From: Gossypium raimondii | Taxonomy: Eukaryota > Streptophyta > Magnoliopsida > Malvales > Malvaceae | DNA: 64,000 nt | Reading direction: 5' to 3' | NCBI RefSeq assembly: GCF_025698545.1 | Contig: NC_068577.1 | Coordinates: 1,116,001 to 1,180,000 of the forward strand | In this document: positions 44,910 through 58,500 of the stretch, piece by piece | Position numbering within the stretch: position 1 is the first letter of the stretch | How the letters are laid out: every line of letters starts with the position of its first letter | Program-made: the position numbers and the translations under genes | The notes under the pieces: generated by a model | Told to the model about the DNA's origin: nothing | Database searches by the model: none | The model's input: only the letters and a program-made list of their open reading frames with translations

Positions 44910-47900
44910 TTAGCCGATGCCATGAAATGATGGCAAAACTGCAAAGAGTGGATCTCCGTAACCAACGGCGTCTGTTCAACACAGTTGAAACAAAGGCAAG
45001 AGTTAAATGCAAATCAACTTTAATCTACTCTCCAGTAATTATGCATGTGGCATTGCCATACAAAGGTGTTTTAGACATTTAAACCGAAATAAATATGAAA
45101 TGCACAGATAAAATTATACCTCCATCTTCGAAGAGGATCTTTAAGACTGTTCCAGCTATATCAGACTGTTTTAACAAATACAAAACACAAGCCAGTGAAC
45201 ACCTACTTAATGTGTGTATATATATATATATATAAAATAATAACAAGTGGAGATAAATTGAATTCACCTTAACAGGTAGTTCAAAACCAAATTGATTCAA
45301 GAATCCTATCACTTGTCCTTCTTTGATCAAATCACCCTGCAAGTATTTATTACTTACGAGGATCAAGAAAAGCCAGGTGAAGATACAAGATCATGATAGT
45401 AAGAAATCTACAACATCAGCATTATCTGTAATCAAAGAATGTTTGAAATGTTTTAGCTCCGAATGCCCAATTGACACTGAAATAATACCTCCTTACAGAT
45501 AGGAGGTTGCCTTTTTCCCTTGATTGTTCTACCTCTTTGGAATATACCAACCTGCAGTAAAGTGATGCAACTTAAAAACGATGTTCAAAGAGATATAGGA
45601 TACAACATAACCCTAGCTCTTCAGAAACAGCACATACAACGGGAGAAGGTACTAGAACATAGTTGCTAGATCCAGAAGCCTCCAAGGCAGCTAACTTGGA
45701 TGACTGCCCAAAGGCAGAGCTTTTAAATGGAGAAGGCTTCTCAGGAGAGGGTTTAGGTGGTGATGGAGGTGGGGTAGCAGCAGCTGCTTCATTCATTGGT
45801 TCAGTTGGGATTGATGGGGCTGTTGTAGGTGAAATGTTAGACATGGGAGCTTTTGTGGCACCAACATTCCGCTTCAGATGCATTTCGAAGTCCCCAATCT
45901 GTCACCATGAAACAGATAACTGATTCAACAAATATTGTACTTTGTGGGAAAATGCAATCCATAAAACAAACTGAAAACCTGAAGATGGCTAGCTGCACTG
46001 AGACGTATCTTTGCCAAACTTTTCAGGTTAATTAATGAGACACGAAACTAAGTTTAGCAGAAGCATGCAAGCATCTGACATGACAAGAGAAAAGGAAGTA
46101 ACCTTCATTTTCAGCTCCGCGACCTCAGTTTCATCACACACCTCCAGAATCAATGCCTGACAGTTTAAGCAATTAAATGTTAACTATCAATCCATGTAGA
46201 ATCCAAAGGAAGAACTTTTTGTTAGATAAATACGAAAGGAGTAAAAAGTAAGAGTGAACTATTCTCAAAAAGAAGTGTGAGCAATGACAAGCAATAATGA
46301 AAAAGACTCAGTTTGGAGATTTAGTAATCACCTCAAATCCATTTGGAAAAGTTGCTTTCCGTGAAGGTTTCTTCTCCAATGAGCCTTTCTTGGTGCTCTC
46401 TGGTGGAACTGTGGCAAACATGATTAACACTTTTAGCATGCAAAACAAGACAAATGCTAAAGCTAAAGTAACTATATAATAAATTACTTTAATATCCATC
46501 TTGATTTAGGTATTTAAAAGAAAAAAAAATAGTTTTGCTTTTGACAATCAGTATAAATCATCAATAATGAAAAGCCAAGTTTGAATATAAGAATAAACCC
46601 AAATGCAAAAGTGATTAGTTTTAGCACTGAGTCGTGATTCAGTGGCAGCTAAACTATAATGAATTAAATTTTTGAGAAAAGAGAATCATGAGATAAAATT
46701 TTAATCAGAAGGCAATATAATGTCACCATTTGACTTGGCTGTTGCCGTAGCTTCAGGCGTCTTTGCAGAGGATGCTAAAACTACAGTTCGTCTTGTAGAA
46801 GAATTGTTCTTCCCTCCAAACATCAAGCCTGGAACACATGATTTTCTTGAATTTGGCCAGCAACTAGAAGACATATGCAATGTACTGGGCCTTTCATGCG
46901 TGCAACAAGCTTGTGAAACAGCACTTACAGAATCTAAAATTTTAATAACAGCACATGAACTTTCAATGGCCAAAAAAAGCCACATATGCAAAATGCAAAT
47001 TCATAAAATTGCATACATATTGCAACCATACTTTGCTAATGTGAAGAAATCAAAAGCCTATATGATAAATGGATGCCAACAAAGAACCAGATAAGCCAGC
47101 AGCGACCATGTTATTTGTACCAAGGACATCACACCACAGATTATACACAGGAGAAGAAACACAATTTTACATACTATCTCAACTAAAAGACTCTAAAGAA
47201 CAAGAAATACAACATTCCAAATACTGAAGACGTTCAAAATACACTTGTAGCTATTGCTTGTCAGTTAGACAAATACATAGTTCACTTGGCATCTTAAGAA
47301 GAAATTCAGCACCCACTTTTTCTATTTTAGTTCTTCCCACTTTCATTGCTGAGGGAAGACATTGACCAATCAAGAAGCTTAAACTTTTCATAAAAAAAAC
47401 ATTTCTATAATATACTTAAACTTTAAACCTCATCGTTCAACAATAGAAGCAATCAATGAAAGGAGCTAATATTTTTACAAGAGAATAAGATAGTCCCAGC
47501 ATTATACTTCCACCTAAATAATGAAACCCAAATGAAAATTACAACATTCCGAAAAGAACTTCCAAAACTAGCTTCCACTAAACCTCCCCTCAAAGATTTA
47601 TTTCCTTTTTAATTATTATTTGAATATCGGTTATTGGAGCAAGAACCTAGCATGATCTCAAAAATAAACTGTTATAAAAACAATATTGTTGATGTGCCTC
47701 GTCTATGCCAAGAGCCCTGTGAGTTTACAAGCTCAGGCATCAATGGGAAAGCATAGTACCACCTGAACTAGCTAACTCAATTGCACCTGGCAACTTTGTA
47801 AACTCGACGGCTGTTCAGGCATTTGGGCTACCGACAGTGTGGAGAGACAAAACTTCCGCCGAACCCTCAACAAATATAATCAGTAAAAAAAACTCTAATT

Positions 47901-48217
47901 TTATTTGAAGGAAATTAGGTTGACATAGTTAGCTAGCTTAACATTCTCAGCTGATATTCACAGCATTAAAAGAAGTAAATAGAAAAAAAAATTAGAAAGA
48001 AAAAAAAAGAAGAAGCAGATCTCCGCAGCTTTTGGAGCTAATTTCAAATTTCTCAGCGTCGAAAGCACTATAATTGACACTACAACTAAAAATATGACGA
48101 AAATAAATAAATACAATTACTAGATCCAAAACTTATAAAAGAACACTCAAAATTATTCAGAAATGGATATGAGAGAGAGTTACAGTGAAAGGAACGGAGA
48201 GCAGCGGAGGACTCCAT
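44910..48217 (-). CDS. BADC-type biotinyl/lipoyl-domain-containing protein, chloroplast, copy A (9 exons)
   Basis: Homologue of the Arabidopsis biotin-attachment-domain-containing family (BADC; At3g15690-like, which also starts MESSAALRSFHY). BADCs resemble the biotin carrier of plastid acetyl-CoA carboxylase but are not biotinylated and down-regulate the enzyme. Exons: 48184-48217, 46727-46933, 46332-46408, 46103-46156, 45638-45898, 45489-45551, 45268-45336, 45120-45165, 44910-44971; phases join to about 290 aa. Parts: transit-peptide-like N-terminus, GDFEMHLKRN, a Pro-rich linker, GRTIKGKRQPPICKEGD, then the biotinyl-like fold (EGQVIGFLNQFGFELPVKSD...GTVLKILFEDGDAVGYGDPL). The usual A-MKLM biotinylation motif is absent (GFELPVKSD instead). 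The exon-2 donor (AAATG|GTGACA) is weak. Confidence 0.87.
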
Positions 48218-48354
48218 TGGAAGAGAAGAGAGAGAGAGGGGGACTCGACAATGAAGGGAAGGGGCAAAATGGGGAAAAACTAAATGAAATAGAAAGAGGA
48301 TTGGTTATTGAAGCGTTTGGTGGAAGAGTGTTAAATTAGACACACAAAGAGAGA

Positions 48355-50865
48355 GAGCGCTTCGAAATGTCCGCCGTTTTTCCTCAGTTTCTCCACCTTT
48401 TTAAACAACTGCACTCCTCTAACGTGCACCTTCGGGTTGTAAGCACCTGGTTTATTTAATTTTGTTTTTATAAATTATATGATAAATAAGTATTTGCTTC
48501 AGTGATTAAATAATATGGTTGTGTGTTTAAGGTCTTGTGTTTAAGTTTTATTTTTGAAAATTTTGTTATTTTTGTTCCTAGCCTTATCCTTGATTGCTTG
48601 ACTTAAATTTTACTTACAATCAACTTATATTAGAATGAGTTTATCGGTTCAAGTGTTGAGGTGTTAGCTTGCCCTATGGTCCTATGTTTGAACTCCTCTG
48701 TGAGTGAAAGATGATAATTTTTGCTTTCGAATGTGTGTATCGGTGATGTAATAGAGGTTCGGTGGAATTGAAAGTCTATAGTAGTGGATGAGAGTTAGTA
48801 GGTCGGTTTTAGTAGGATTTGTTAGTTAGTGTGATAGTGAGGAGTTGGGATTTTATTTGAGTTTTTTTTTTAACTTTTAATTTTTATTCTTTCCCCAAAC
48901 TCTTCTTCTTCCTGACATTTTTTTTCTTTGTCTTTCTCTGCAAACCTTTTGCTTCTTCTTTCCTTTGAATTTTGTTCGAAAACATTCATTCAAATCGCTG
49001 AGTTTTGGTTTCGTGTTCCCTATTTGGATTGGTAGGTAAGTGTTCTTTAAATTCGTGTAATAGTGGATTTGTTTTCGGGTGTGTTAATGTTGTGAACTCT
49101 TGTGGTAGGTGTTAATTAAGGGGATCGAAATTTGTCTTCTACTGTGTAGTTGTGGTTGGTCCGACGTATTTGTCTCGGTAAGTAGTTGAACTTTGGAAGG
49201 ATTGTTTTCGATTTATAAGGCTAATAATTTCGAGTATGTCGTTTGGGGTTTTGGTAATCTGGTGATTCAATACGTAGAATTGATCGTTTGTATGATGTTT
49301 CTAGGTTCTAAAGGTCTCGTGGTGGTATTTTCGTCGAAAGTGAACCAGGTGTGTAATGAGAAACTAGAAAAACAATGACAGGCGAAAGCCAAAAATTAGG
49401 TCTACCGAGCCACACGGCCGTGTGTCTGGCCGTGTGGTAGGCCGTGTGTCACACACCCGTGACCGAGTCACACGACCGTGTGGTAGGCCGTGTGCAACAC
49501 ACAGCCGTGTCACGGGTGTGTGACACACGACCTAGGTCATTTTGGGCGTGTAGGCCACACGGGCAAGGCCATTTTGGGTGTGTGGGCCACAGGAGAATGT
49601 AAGCCCAAATTTTATAATTTCTCCTTAGGGTCGTACATGTCATCCCGGTTAACTGTGGTCCTTTCGTGGGGTTAATATGGGCTTAGATAAGCCTTAAAGC
49701 ATGGAATTGGATAAATTTTTTATATGGTATCTAGCATAAACAATACCTAAATGCATGTAATGTAATGCAAAATGTATGACCTGCTATGTATATGCATGTC
49801 TATTGTCTGTTATTCGAGCATGTTTCATATAATAATTTTGGTATCTAGGATTTGATAATTCTATTTTATCTGGTATGCTATTGTATCTGACTATGGGGCG
49901 GGATATGTGACATGTGGAGGAAGTATTTTGTGAGGCGATATCTCGCCAATATGTTGGCAGCACAGCTGCGATTATTCTGAAAAGTGTCTTATGGATGTTA
50001 AGTGATGTGTAGGGCTGGGTGGGTATTTTATACCCCCACGTGGTGTGTTGAGATGGTCAGAGTTGGTGTATAGAGGATAGGGGTAAAACTATGCATATCT
50101 GTATATGTATATGATTTTGTTTACAATCTAATTTTTTAAAAGGGATTTATGTTTGCATATGTTTTGCCATGTGATTGAATTTAAAATTATATTTCTGATA
50201 AGTTACACACTGAGTTTCAAAACTCACTTTCTGTTTGTTTGATCTGTTAGGCAATCCTTAGACTTAGGATAGTCCGTGCGACGAAAGCTCAGTGGTGACC
50301 ACATTTCCGTATAAATTTCATGCCTTTAAAATTAATTTAAATTTTTCTAATTTTTTTAGAGTTTTGTAATTTTAGAACTCTCTGGACATTTTGGTTTAAT
50401 TTTTGAATTTGGATTTAATTTGGAATTTTTGGCACGAGGTTCGACAAAACGATTTACGAAAACAAATATTTTATGCAACCATACGTTTTTTTTTGCGGAG
50501 ACAAACTCGGTTTTCAAAATAAATAAATGACTAAAAACTTTAGCTGTAAATTATCTGTTTTATTGAAAGAGTAAGCAACCGACGCTTTCCTCTTATGAGT
50601 GTAACAACATGTTTTTTAAAATAAGTGGCCTCTTAAATAAATAAAGAGGTACGATGTTTTTAAAGAAAAAGACTAATTTTTAACTTTTCTTCGTAACATT
50701 TTCAGATTCAACCATAATGTCTAGACCGAGTTTGGGGTGTTACAGGGGTGGTGCCCGCCTCCTACTTACATGGTACCCATTAAGTTTCGATAGATAAAAT
50801 TGAATCAAATCAATAAAAAAATAAAATATATATAATTAAATAATTTTACTTAGAACCAATATATA
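48355..50865. repeat. Composite repeat R, copy 1 (BADC upstream piece plus LTR sequence)
   Basis: Begins in the BADC upstream region ('agagcgcttcgaaatgtccg') and ends after 'gaaccaatatata'. Within it, on the minus strand, an LTR-like sequence begins TGTAACACCCC at about 50744 and contains the GC-rich CACACGGCCGTGTG-type stretch (about 49410-49590). Three copies occur in the window; they are related by local duplication rather than by three insertions, because the non-LTR flanks are shared. Confidence 0.75.
48890..50744 (-). mobile_element. Solo-LTR-like Gypsy-type fossil, R copy 1
   Basis: LTR-like block with TGTAACACCCC at its minus-strand start, iterated 'ggccgtgtg' palindromic motifs, and no internal gag or pol next to it. 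The far end is uncertain (approximate). Best read as a solo LTR of a Ty3/Gypsy element of the kind abundant in cotton; incomplete fossil. Confidence 0.5.
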
Positions 50866-53262
50866 TAAGAGAGAACGTTTCAAAATTTCCGTCGTTTTTC
50901 CTCAGTTTCTCTACCTTTTAAAACGAATGCATTCCTCTAACGTGCATCGTTGGGTTGTAACGAACTGATTTATTTAACTTTTTTTTATTATGAATTATGT
51001 GATAAATATGTATCTACTTAAGTGATTAAGTGACATGGGTGTGTGTTTAAGATTTTGGGTTTATGTCTCATTTGTAGAAATTTTGCTATTTTTGTTCCTA
51101 GCCTTATCCTTTATTGCTTCACTTAAATTTTATTTACGGTTAACTTATATCAGAACAAGCTTATTGGTTCAAGTGTTAAGGTGTTAGCTTGTCTTATGAT
51201 CCTAGTTCGAACTCCTGTGTGAGTGAAGGATGATAATTTTTGCTTCTGAGTGTGTGAATCGGTGGTGTACTAGAGGTTCGGTGGAATTGAAAGTCTTTAG
51301 CAGTGGGTCAATTTTAGTGGGATTTGTTGGTTAGTGTGATAGTGGGGAGTTGGGATTTTATTTGAGTTATTTTTTTTAATTTTTAATTTTTAATTTTTAA
51401 TTTTTAATTTTTATTCTTTTTCCCAAAGTCTTCTTCTTCGTAACTTTTTTTTCTCTGTCTTTCTCTACAAACCTTTTGCTTCTTCTTTCTTTTGAATTTT
51501 GTTCACAAAACATTTGTTCAAATCTTTGCGTTTTGGTTTCGTGTTCCTTATTCGGATTGGTAGGTAAGTGTTCTTTAAATTCATGTAATAGTGGATTTAT
51601 TTTTGGGTGTGTTAATGTTGTGAACTCTTGTGGTAGGTGTTAATCAAGGGGATCAAAATTTGTCTTCTACTGTGTAGTTGTGGTTGGTCTAACGTATCTG
51701 TCTCGGTAAGTAGTTGAACTCTGGAAGGATTATTTTCAGTTTATAAGGCTAATACTTTCGAGTATTTTGTTTGGGGTTTTAGTAATCCGATGATTCAATA
51801 CGTAGAATTGATCGTTTGTATGATGTTTCTAGGTTCTAGAGGTCTCGTGGTGGTATTCGTGTCGAAAATGAACCAGGTGTGTAATGAGAAACTCGAAAAA
51901 TAATGATCGGTAAAATCTAAAAATTGGGTCTGTTGAGTCACACGGCCATGTGTCGGATTGTGTGGAAGGTCGTGTGCGACATACAGTTATGTGAAAGGCT
52001 GTGTGTGACACACGGCCGTGTGACGGGCGTGTGTAACACGGCCTACGCCATTTTGGGCGTGTCGGCCACACGGGCAAGACCTTTCCAGGCGTGTGGGGCA
52101 CACGAGGATATAAGCCCAAATTTCATAATTTCTCCATAGGGTCGTACATGTCATCTTGATCGGCTGTGGTCCTTTCGTGGGGTTAGTAAGGGTTTAGATA
52201 AGCCTTAAAGCATGAAATTAGATAAACTGTTTGTATGGTATCTAGCATAAGCAATACCTAAATGCATGTAATGTAATGCAAATTGTATGTTTATTATCTA
52301 TTATTCGAGCATGTTTGATATAATAATTCTGGTATCTGGGATCTAATAATTTTATTTTATTTGGTATGTTGTATCTGACTATGGGGCGGGATATGTGGAG
52401 GAAGTATTCTTTGAGGCGATATCATGCCAATATACTGGTAGTACGGCTACGATTATTCTGAAAAGTGCCGTATTGACACTATGTGGTGTGTAAGGTTGGG
52501 TGGGTGCTTTATACCTCATGTGGTGTGTTAGGATGGTCGAAGTTGGTATGTGGAGGATGATGGTCAGACTATGCACATCTGTATCTGTATGATTATGTTT
52601 AAAATTTGATTTTGTAAAAGGGATTTATGTTTTTGTTGGATTTGTCATGTGATTGAATCTATAACTATGTTTATAATGAGTTACACACTGAGTTTCAAAG
52701 CTCACTCTCTGTTTGTTTGATCTGTTTAGGTAACCCTCAGACTTAAGAGGGTCGGTGCGACGGAAGTTTAGTCTTGACCACATTTCCGTATAAATTTCAT
52801 GCTTTTAAAATTAGTTTAAACTTTTCTGATTTTTTTAAGAGTTATGTAATTTTGAGACTCTCTATACATTTGGGGTTTAATTTTTAGATTTGGATTTGAT
52901 TTGGGGTTTCTGGCACAACGTCCGACTAAACGATTTACAAAAACAAATGTTTTATGCAACCAAACATTTTTTGCGAAGACAAACTCGGTTTTCAAAATAT
53001 ATAAACGACTAAAAACTTTAGCAGCAAATTATCTATTTTATTGAAAGAGTAAACAACTGACGGTTTCCTCTTATGAGTGTAACATGTTTTTTAAAATAAG
53101 TAGTCTCTTAAAGAAATAAAGAGGTACGATATTTTTACAGGAAAAGACGAATATTTAACTTTTCTTCATAACATTTTAAGATTCGACCATAACGTCTAGC
53201 CCGAATTTGGGTATTACAGGGGTGCTGTCCGCCACCTGCTTACATGCATCCCTTAAGTTTTG
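50866..53262. repeat. Composite repeat R, copy 2
   Basis: Directly abuts R copy 1, starting again in BADC-upstream sequence ('aacgtttcaaaatttccgtcg') although no BADC gene precedes it, and ends at 'cccttaagttttgtatgtaac', where it joins the ALP1-like copy B upstream region. It is the most diverged of the three. Contains the second solo-LTR-like fossil (minus-strand start about 53218) and a (taatttt)n-like run near 51380. Confidence 0.75.
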
Positions 53263-53723
53263 TATGTAACAAATTCGGATAATTTAATTAATTCTAATAA
53301 TCTTATTCAAATTTAAAAGAGATTTATGAATTTCAATTTGACAAAAATCCTAAATATTCAATCAATTTAACCAATAGTTAAATAAATACTTTTTACCCAT
53401 TTTCGGCTACTTCCCTCTAACCTTCCCCTATCTATAAATCAACCTATCCTAAGCCTAATGACACATCTATCAAACTTTCCCTTTTTCACTTTAAAAATTC
53501 TTTAAATAGAAAATAATATTCTTCTCAATCTCACACAGCCTTCAACCGCGTTAAACTCCCATCAAAACTAAATCCCAGGAAAGTCAAGTCACCGTCAAAA
53601 CCACCGTGTTCACACCCCCCACCCCCCACGCGCTTCCTTTACCCGCTGACCTTCCTCCTTTTATATGTCTTATTTGGTTCCATGCATATATATATGCCTA
53701 ACTCCAATACCCTTTGTTCCCAT

Positions 53724-55224
53724 ATGGACATTTCTTCTTTCTCATTTCTTAGTCCCGAAGATTTTTGTAGTATTAGTACTAACCTCTGGTTCCAAGACTT
53801 TGATAACGGGTTCAACAAAAGGCGTAAGAAGGAAGATGATTCCAAGGGTGGCTTTGGCAATGGGTGTTTCAATGAAGAAGGACCGAAGAAGAGTGGATAT
53901 GGTGATATACTAGCTTCGTTGTTGTTATTAGAAGAAGAAGCCAAGCAAGAAGAAGCAGAGTGGATGAGTGAATCCCAACAAGAGAAAGCTTTGTTTGAAT
54001 CCAATCACAAAAGAAAAGTTCAAGCAATGAATGAGTTTTACGATCAGCTTCAACAACATTACTCTGAAACTGTGAAACCATCTTGGAAATCTGTTTCTGC
54101 TTTGGCTGCCACTGTTGCAACGACTTCAGGGAATGACACGACAACGAAGGCGGAGGTGGCAGTGGCGGGGGGTCAACAAAGGAGGTTATGGGTGAAAGAT
54201 CGATCAAAGGATTGGTGGGATCGTTGTAACCATCAAGATTTCCGGAGGAAGAGTTCGAAAGGCGTTTCGGATGAGTAAATCGACGTTCGGGTTAATATGC
54301 AGGGAATTAGAGCCGGTGGTGATGAAGAAGAATACTATGCTGAGAGATGCAATACCTGTTCGACAACGAGTAGCTGTTTGTATATGGAGGTTGGCAACAG
54401 GGGAGCCGCTTAGGCTTGTTTCAAAACGATTTGGACTTGGGATTTCAACTTGTCATAAGCTGGTATTAGAGGTATGTTCAGCGATAAACAATGTCTTGAT
54501 GCCCAAGTTTCTTCAATGGCCTGATGAGAAGAAAATGAAAGAAATTAATGAAGAATTTGAGTTGAGATCGGGGGTACCAAATATAGGAGGTTCATTGTAT
54601 ACAACTCATGTACCAATTATAGCACCTAAAGTTAATGTAGCAGCTTATTTCAATAGAAAGCATACAGAAAGGAACCAGAAGCCTTCTTATTCAATTACAG
54701 TACAAGGAGTGGTCGATCAGAAAGGGATTTTCACAGATGTTTGTATTGGATGGCCTGGTTCAATGCCTGATGATCAAGTGTTTGAGAAGTCTGCTTTGTT
54801 CCAAAGGGGTTTGAAGGATGTTTGGATTGTTGGGAATTCTGGGTATCCTTTAATGGATTGGGTTTTGGTCCCTTATACACATCAAAATTTGACTTGGGCT
54901 CAACATGGTTTCAATGAAAAAATGGGTGCGGTTCAAAATGTTGCTAAAGAAGCATTTGCTAGATTAAAAGGGAGGTGGTCTTGCTTACAAAGGAGAACTG
55001 AGGTGAAGCTTCAAGAGTTGCCAATGGTGCTTGGAGCTTGCTGTGTTTTGCATAATATTTGTGAGATGAACAATGAAGAGATTGACCATGAATTACAGTT
55101 TGAGCTATTTGATGATGAGAAGACAGCTGAAAACAACTTGAGGTCTTCTAATGCTGTGCTTGCTAGGGATAATATTGCCCATAATCTGTTACACCACGGT
55201 CTTGGTGGAACTAGTCTTCTGTAG
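53724..55224 (+). pseudogene. ALP1-like protein copy B, frameshifted
   Basis: Near-identical to 43102-44604 but split into two frames: the first 184 or so codons run from MDISSFSFLSPEDFC to CNHQDF, then two single C deletions ('gatttccggaggaagagttcgaaagg' where copy A has 'cccgg' and 'ttccg') move the frame and the first ORF stops at 54276-54278. A second ORF resumes at MSKSTFGLIC (54271) and runs 317 codons to the normal end. Also 9 bp shorter just before the ATG. The nuclease-like part could only be made by internal initiation. Otherwise few substitutions, so the break is recent. Confidence 0.87.
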
Positions 55225-55531
55225 TATTTCAATAACATATCATAGTCCATTATGTAAAACTCAAAGCAACAAAAGTCTAAAAGCTTATTACACAAAAGAA
55301 TTTAGGTTATACAATTGATAAACCTCTCTTCAATCTACAGTATGCTTAAATAATTGTTCTATGGTAATCCTGGGAATTCAATAGATTAGTAACATTGAGT
55401 ACAGATCACCGACTACACGTGCTCGGGGCACTCCATAAGTAAAACCACAAAATGATGTGAGAAAACAAAATGCATACCCAAGGACTCTGTCACATTATCT
55501 CTGCAAAAGTATCATAGGTAGGAGAAAGAGA

Positions 55532-58500
55532 TTAGTCGATGCCATGAAATGATGGCAAAACTGCAAAGAGTGGATCTCCGTAACCAACGGCGTCTGTTCA
55601 ACAAAGTTGAAACAAAGGCAAGAGTTAAATGCAAATCAACTTTAATCTACTCTCCAGTAATTATGCATGTGGCATTGCCATACAAAGGTGTTTTAGACAT
55701 TTAAACCGAAATAAATATGAAATGCACAGATAAAATTATACCTCCATCTTCGAAGAGGATCTTTAAGACTGTTCCAGCTATATCAGACTGTTTTAACAAA
55801 TACAAAACACAAGCCAGTGAACACCTACTTAATGTGTGTATATATATATATATATAATACTAACAAGTGGAGATAAATTGAATTCACCTTAACAGGTAGT
55901 TCAAAACCAAATTGATTCAAGAATCCTATCACTTGTCCTTCTTTGATCAAATCACCCTGCAAGTATTTATTACTTACGAGGATCAAGAAAAGCCAGGTGA
56001 AGATACAAGATCATGATAGTAAGAAATCTACAACATCAGCATTATCTGTAATCAAAGAATGTTTGAAATGTTTTTGGTCAGAATGCCCAATTGACACTGA
56101 AATAATACCTCCTTACAGATAGGAGGTTGCCTTTTTCCCTTGATTGTTCTACCTCTTTGGAATATACCAACCTGCAGTAAAGTGATGCAACTTAAAAACG
56201 ATGTTCAAAGAGATATAGGATACAACATAACCCTAGCTCTTCAGAAACAGCACATACAACGGGAGAAGGTACTAGAACATAGTTGCTAGATCCAGAAGCC
56301 TCCAAGGCAGCTAACTTGGATGACTGCCCAAAGGCAGAGCTTTTAAATGGAGAAGGCTTCTCAGGAGAGGGTTTAGGTGGGGATGGAGGTGGGGTAGCAG
56401 CAGCTGCTTCATTCATTGGTTCAGTTGGGATTGATGGGGCTGTTGTAGGTGAAATGTTAGACATGGGAGCTTTTGTGGAAGCAACATTCCGCTTCAGATG
56501 CATTTCGAAGTCCCCAATCTGTCACCATGAAACAGATAACTGATTCAACAAATATTGTACATTGTGGGAAAATGCTATCCATAAAACAAACTGAAAACCT
56601 GAAGATGGCTAGCTGCACTGAGACATATCTTTGCCAAACTTTTCAGGTTAATTAATGAGACATGAAACTAAATTTAGCAGAAGCATGCAAGCATCTGACA
56701 TGACAAGAGAAGAGGAAGTAACCTTCATTTTCAGCTCCGCGACCTCAGTTTCATCACACACCTCCAGAATCAATGCCTGACAGTTTAAGCAATTAAATGT
56801 TAACTATCAATCCATCTAGATTCCAAAGGAAGAACTTTTTTTTAGATCAATACGAAAGGAGTAAAAAGTAAGAGTGAACTATTCTCAAAAAGAAGTGTGA
56901 GCAATGACAAGCAATAATGAAGAAGACTCAGTTTGGAGATTTAGTAATCACCTCAAATCCATTTGGAAAAGTTGCATTCCGTGAAGGTTTCTTCTCCAAT
57001 GAGCCTTTCTTGGTGCTCTCTGGTGGAACTGTGGCAAAGATGATTAACACTTTTAGCATGCAAAACAAGACAAATGCTAAAGCTAAAGTAACTATATAAT
57101 AGATTACTTTAATATCCATCTTGATTTAGGTATTTAAAAGAAAAAAAAAATAGTTTTGCTTTTGACAATCAGTATAAATCATCAATAATGAAAAGCCAAG
57201 TTTGAATATAAGAATAAACCCAAATGCAAATGTGATTAGTTTTAGCACTGAGTCGTGATTCAGTGGCAGCTAAACTATAATGAATTAAATTTTTGAGAAA
57301 AGAGAATCATGAGATAAAATTTTAATCAGAAGGCAATATAATGTCACCATTTGACTTGGCTGTTGCTGTAGCTTCAGGCGTCTTTGCAGAGGATGCTAAA
57401 ACTACAGTTCGTCTTGTAGAAGAATTGTTCTTCCCTCCAAACATCAAGCCTGGAACACATGCTTTTCTTGAATTTGGCCAGCAACTAGAAGACATATGAA
57501 ATGTACCGGGCCTTTCATGCGTGCAACAAGCTTTTGAAACAGCACTTACAGAATCTAAAATTTTAATAACAGCACATGAACTTTCAATGGCCAAAAAAAG
57601 CCATATATGCAAAATGCAAATTCATAAAATTGCATACATATTGCAACCATACTTTGCTAATGTGAAGAAATCAAAAGCCTATATGATAAATGGATGCCAA
57701 CAAAGAACCAGATAAGCCAGCAGCGACCATGTTATTTGTACCAAGGACATCACACCACAGATTATACACAGGAGAAGAAACACGATTTTACATAGTATCT
57801 CAACTAAAAGACTCGAAAGAACAAGAAATACAACATTCCAAATACTGAAGATGTTCAAAATACACTTGACGCTATTGCTTGTCAGTTAGACAAATACATA
57901 GTTCACTTGGCATGTTAAGAAAGAAATTTAGCACCCACTTTTTCTATTTTAGTTCTTCCCACTTTCATTGCTGAGGGAAGACATTGACCAATCAAGATGC
58001 TCAAACTTTTCATAAAAAAAACATTTCTATAATATACTTAAACTTTAAACCTCATCGTTCAACAATAGAAGCAATCAATGAAAGGAGCTAATATTTTTAC
58101 AAGAGAATAAGATAGTCCCACTCCCAGCATTATACTTCGGCCTAAATAATGAAACCCATATGGATATTACAACATTCCGAGAAGAACTTCCAAAACTAGC
58201 TTCCACTAAACCTCCCCTCAAAGATTTATATCCTTTTTAATTATTATTTGAATATCGGTTATTGGAGCAAGAACCTAGCATGATCTCAATAATAAACTGT
58301 CATAAAAATAATATTGTTGATGTGCCTCGTCTATGCCAAGAGCCCTGCGAGTTTACAAGCTCAGGCATCAATGGGAAAGCATAGTACCACCTGAACTAGC
58401 TAACTCAATTGCACCTGGCCACATTGTAAACTGGACGACTGTTCAGGCATTTGGGCTACCGACAGTGTGGAGAGACAAAACTTCCGCCAAACCCTCAACA

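Larger units (their letters stand above)
42640..48430. repeat. Segmental duplication, copy A (ALP1-like plus BADC-like)
   Basis: About 5.8 kb nearly identical to about 53262-59040, with the same gene order and strands. Differences are scattered single bases and small indels; over the ALP1 coding region they are very few by eye, indicating a recent event. Confidence 0.9.

Noticed and set aside
45663-45923. 86-aa Gly/Ala-rich plus-strand ORF (and its copy at 56283-56543)
   Set aside because: It is the reverse complement of the Pro-rich linker exon of the BADC gene.
46720-47094. 124-aa plus-strand ORF
   Set aside because: Antisense to BADC exon 2, which fits the family, joins in phase and is conserved in both copies.
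49449-49643. ORFs over the GC-rich CACACGG tracts (49449-49675, 51829-52139, 59747-60071)
   Set aside because: Frames are kept open only by the iterated palindromic motif; no shared protein between copies.
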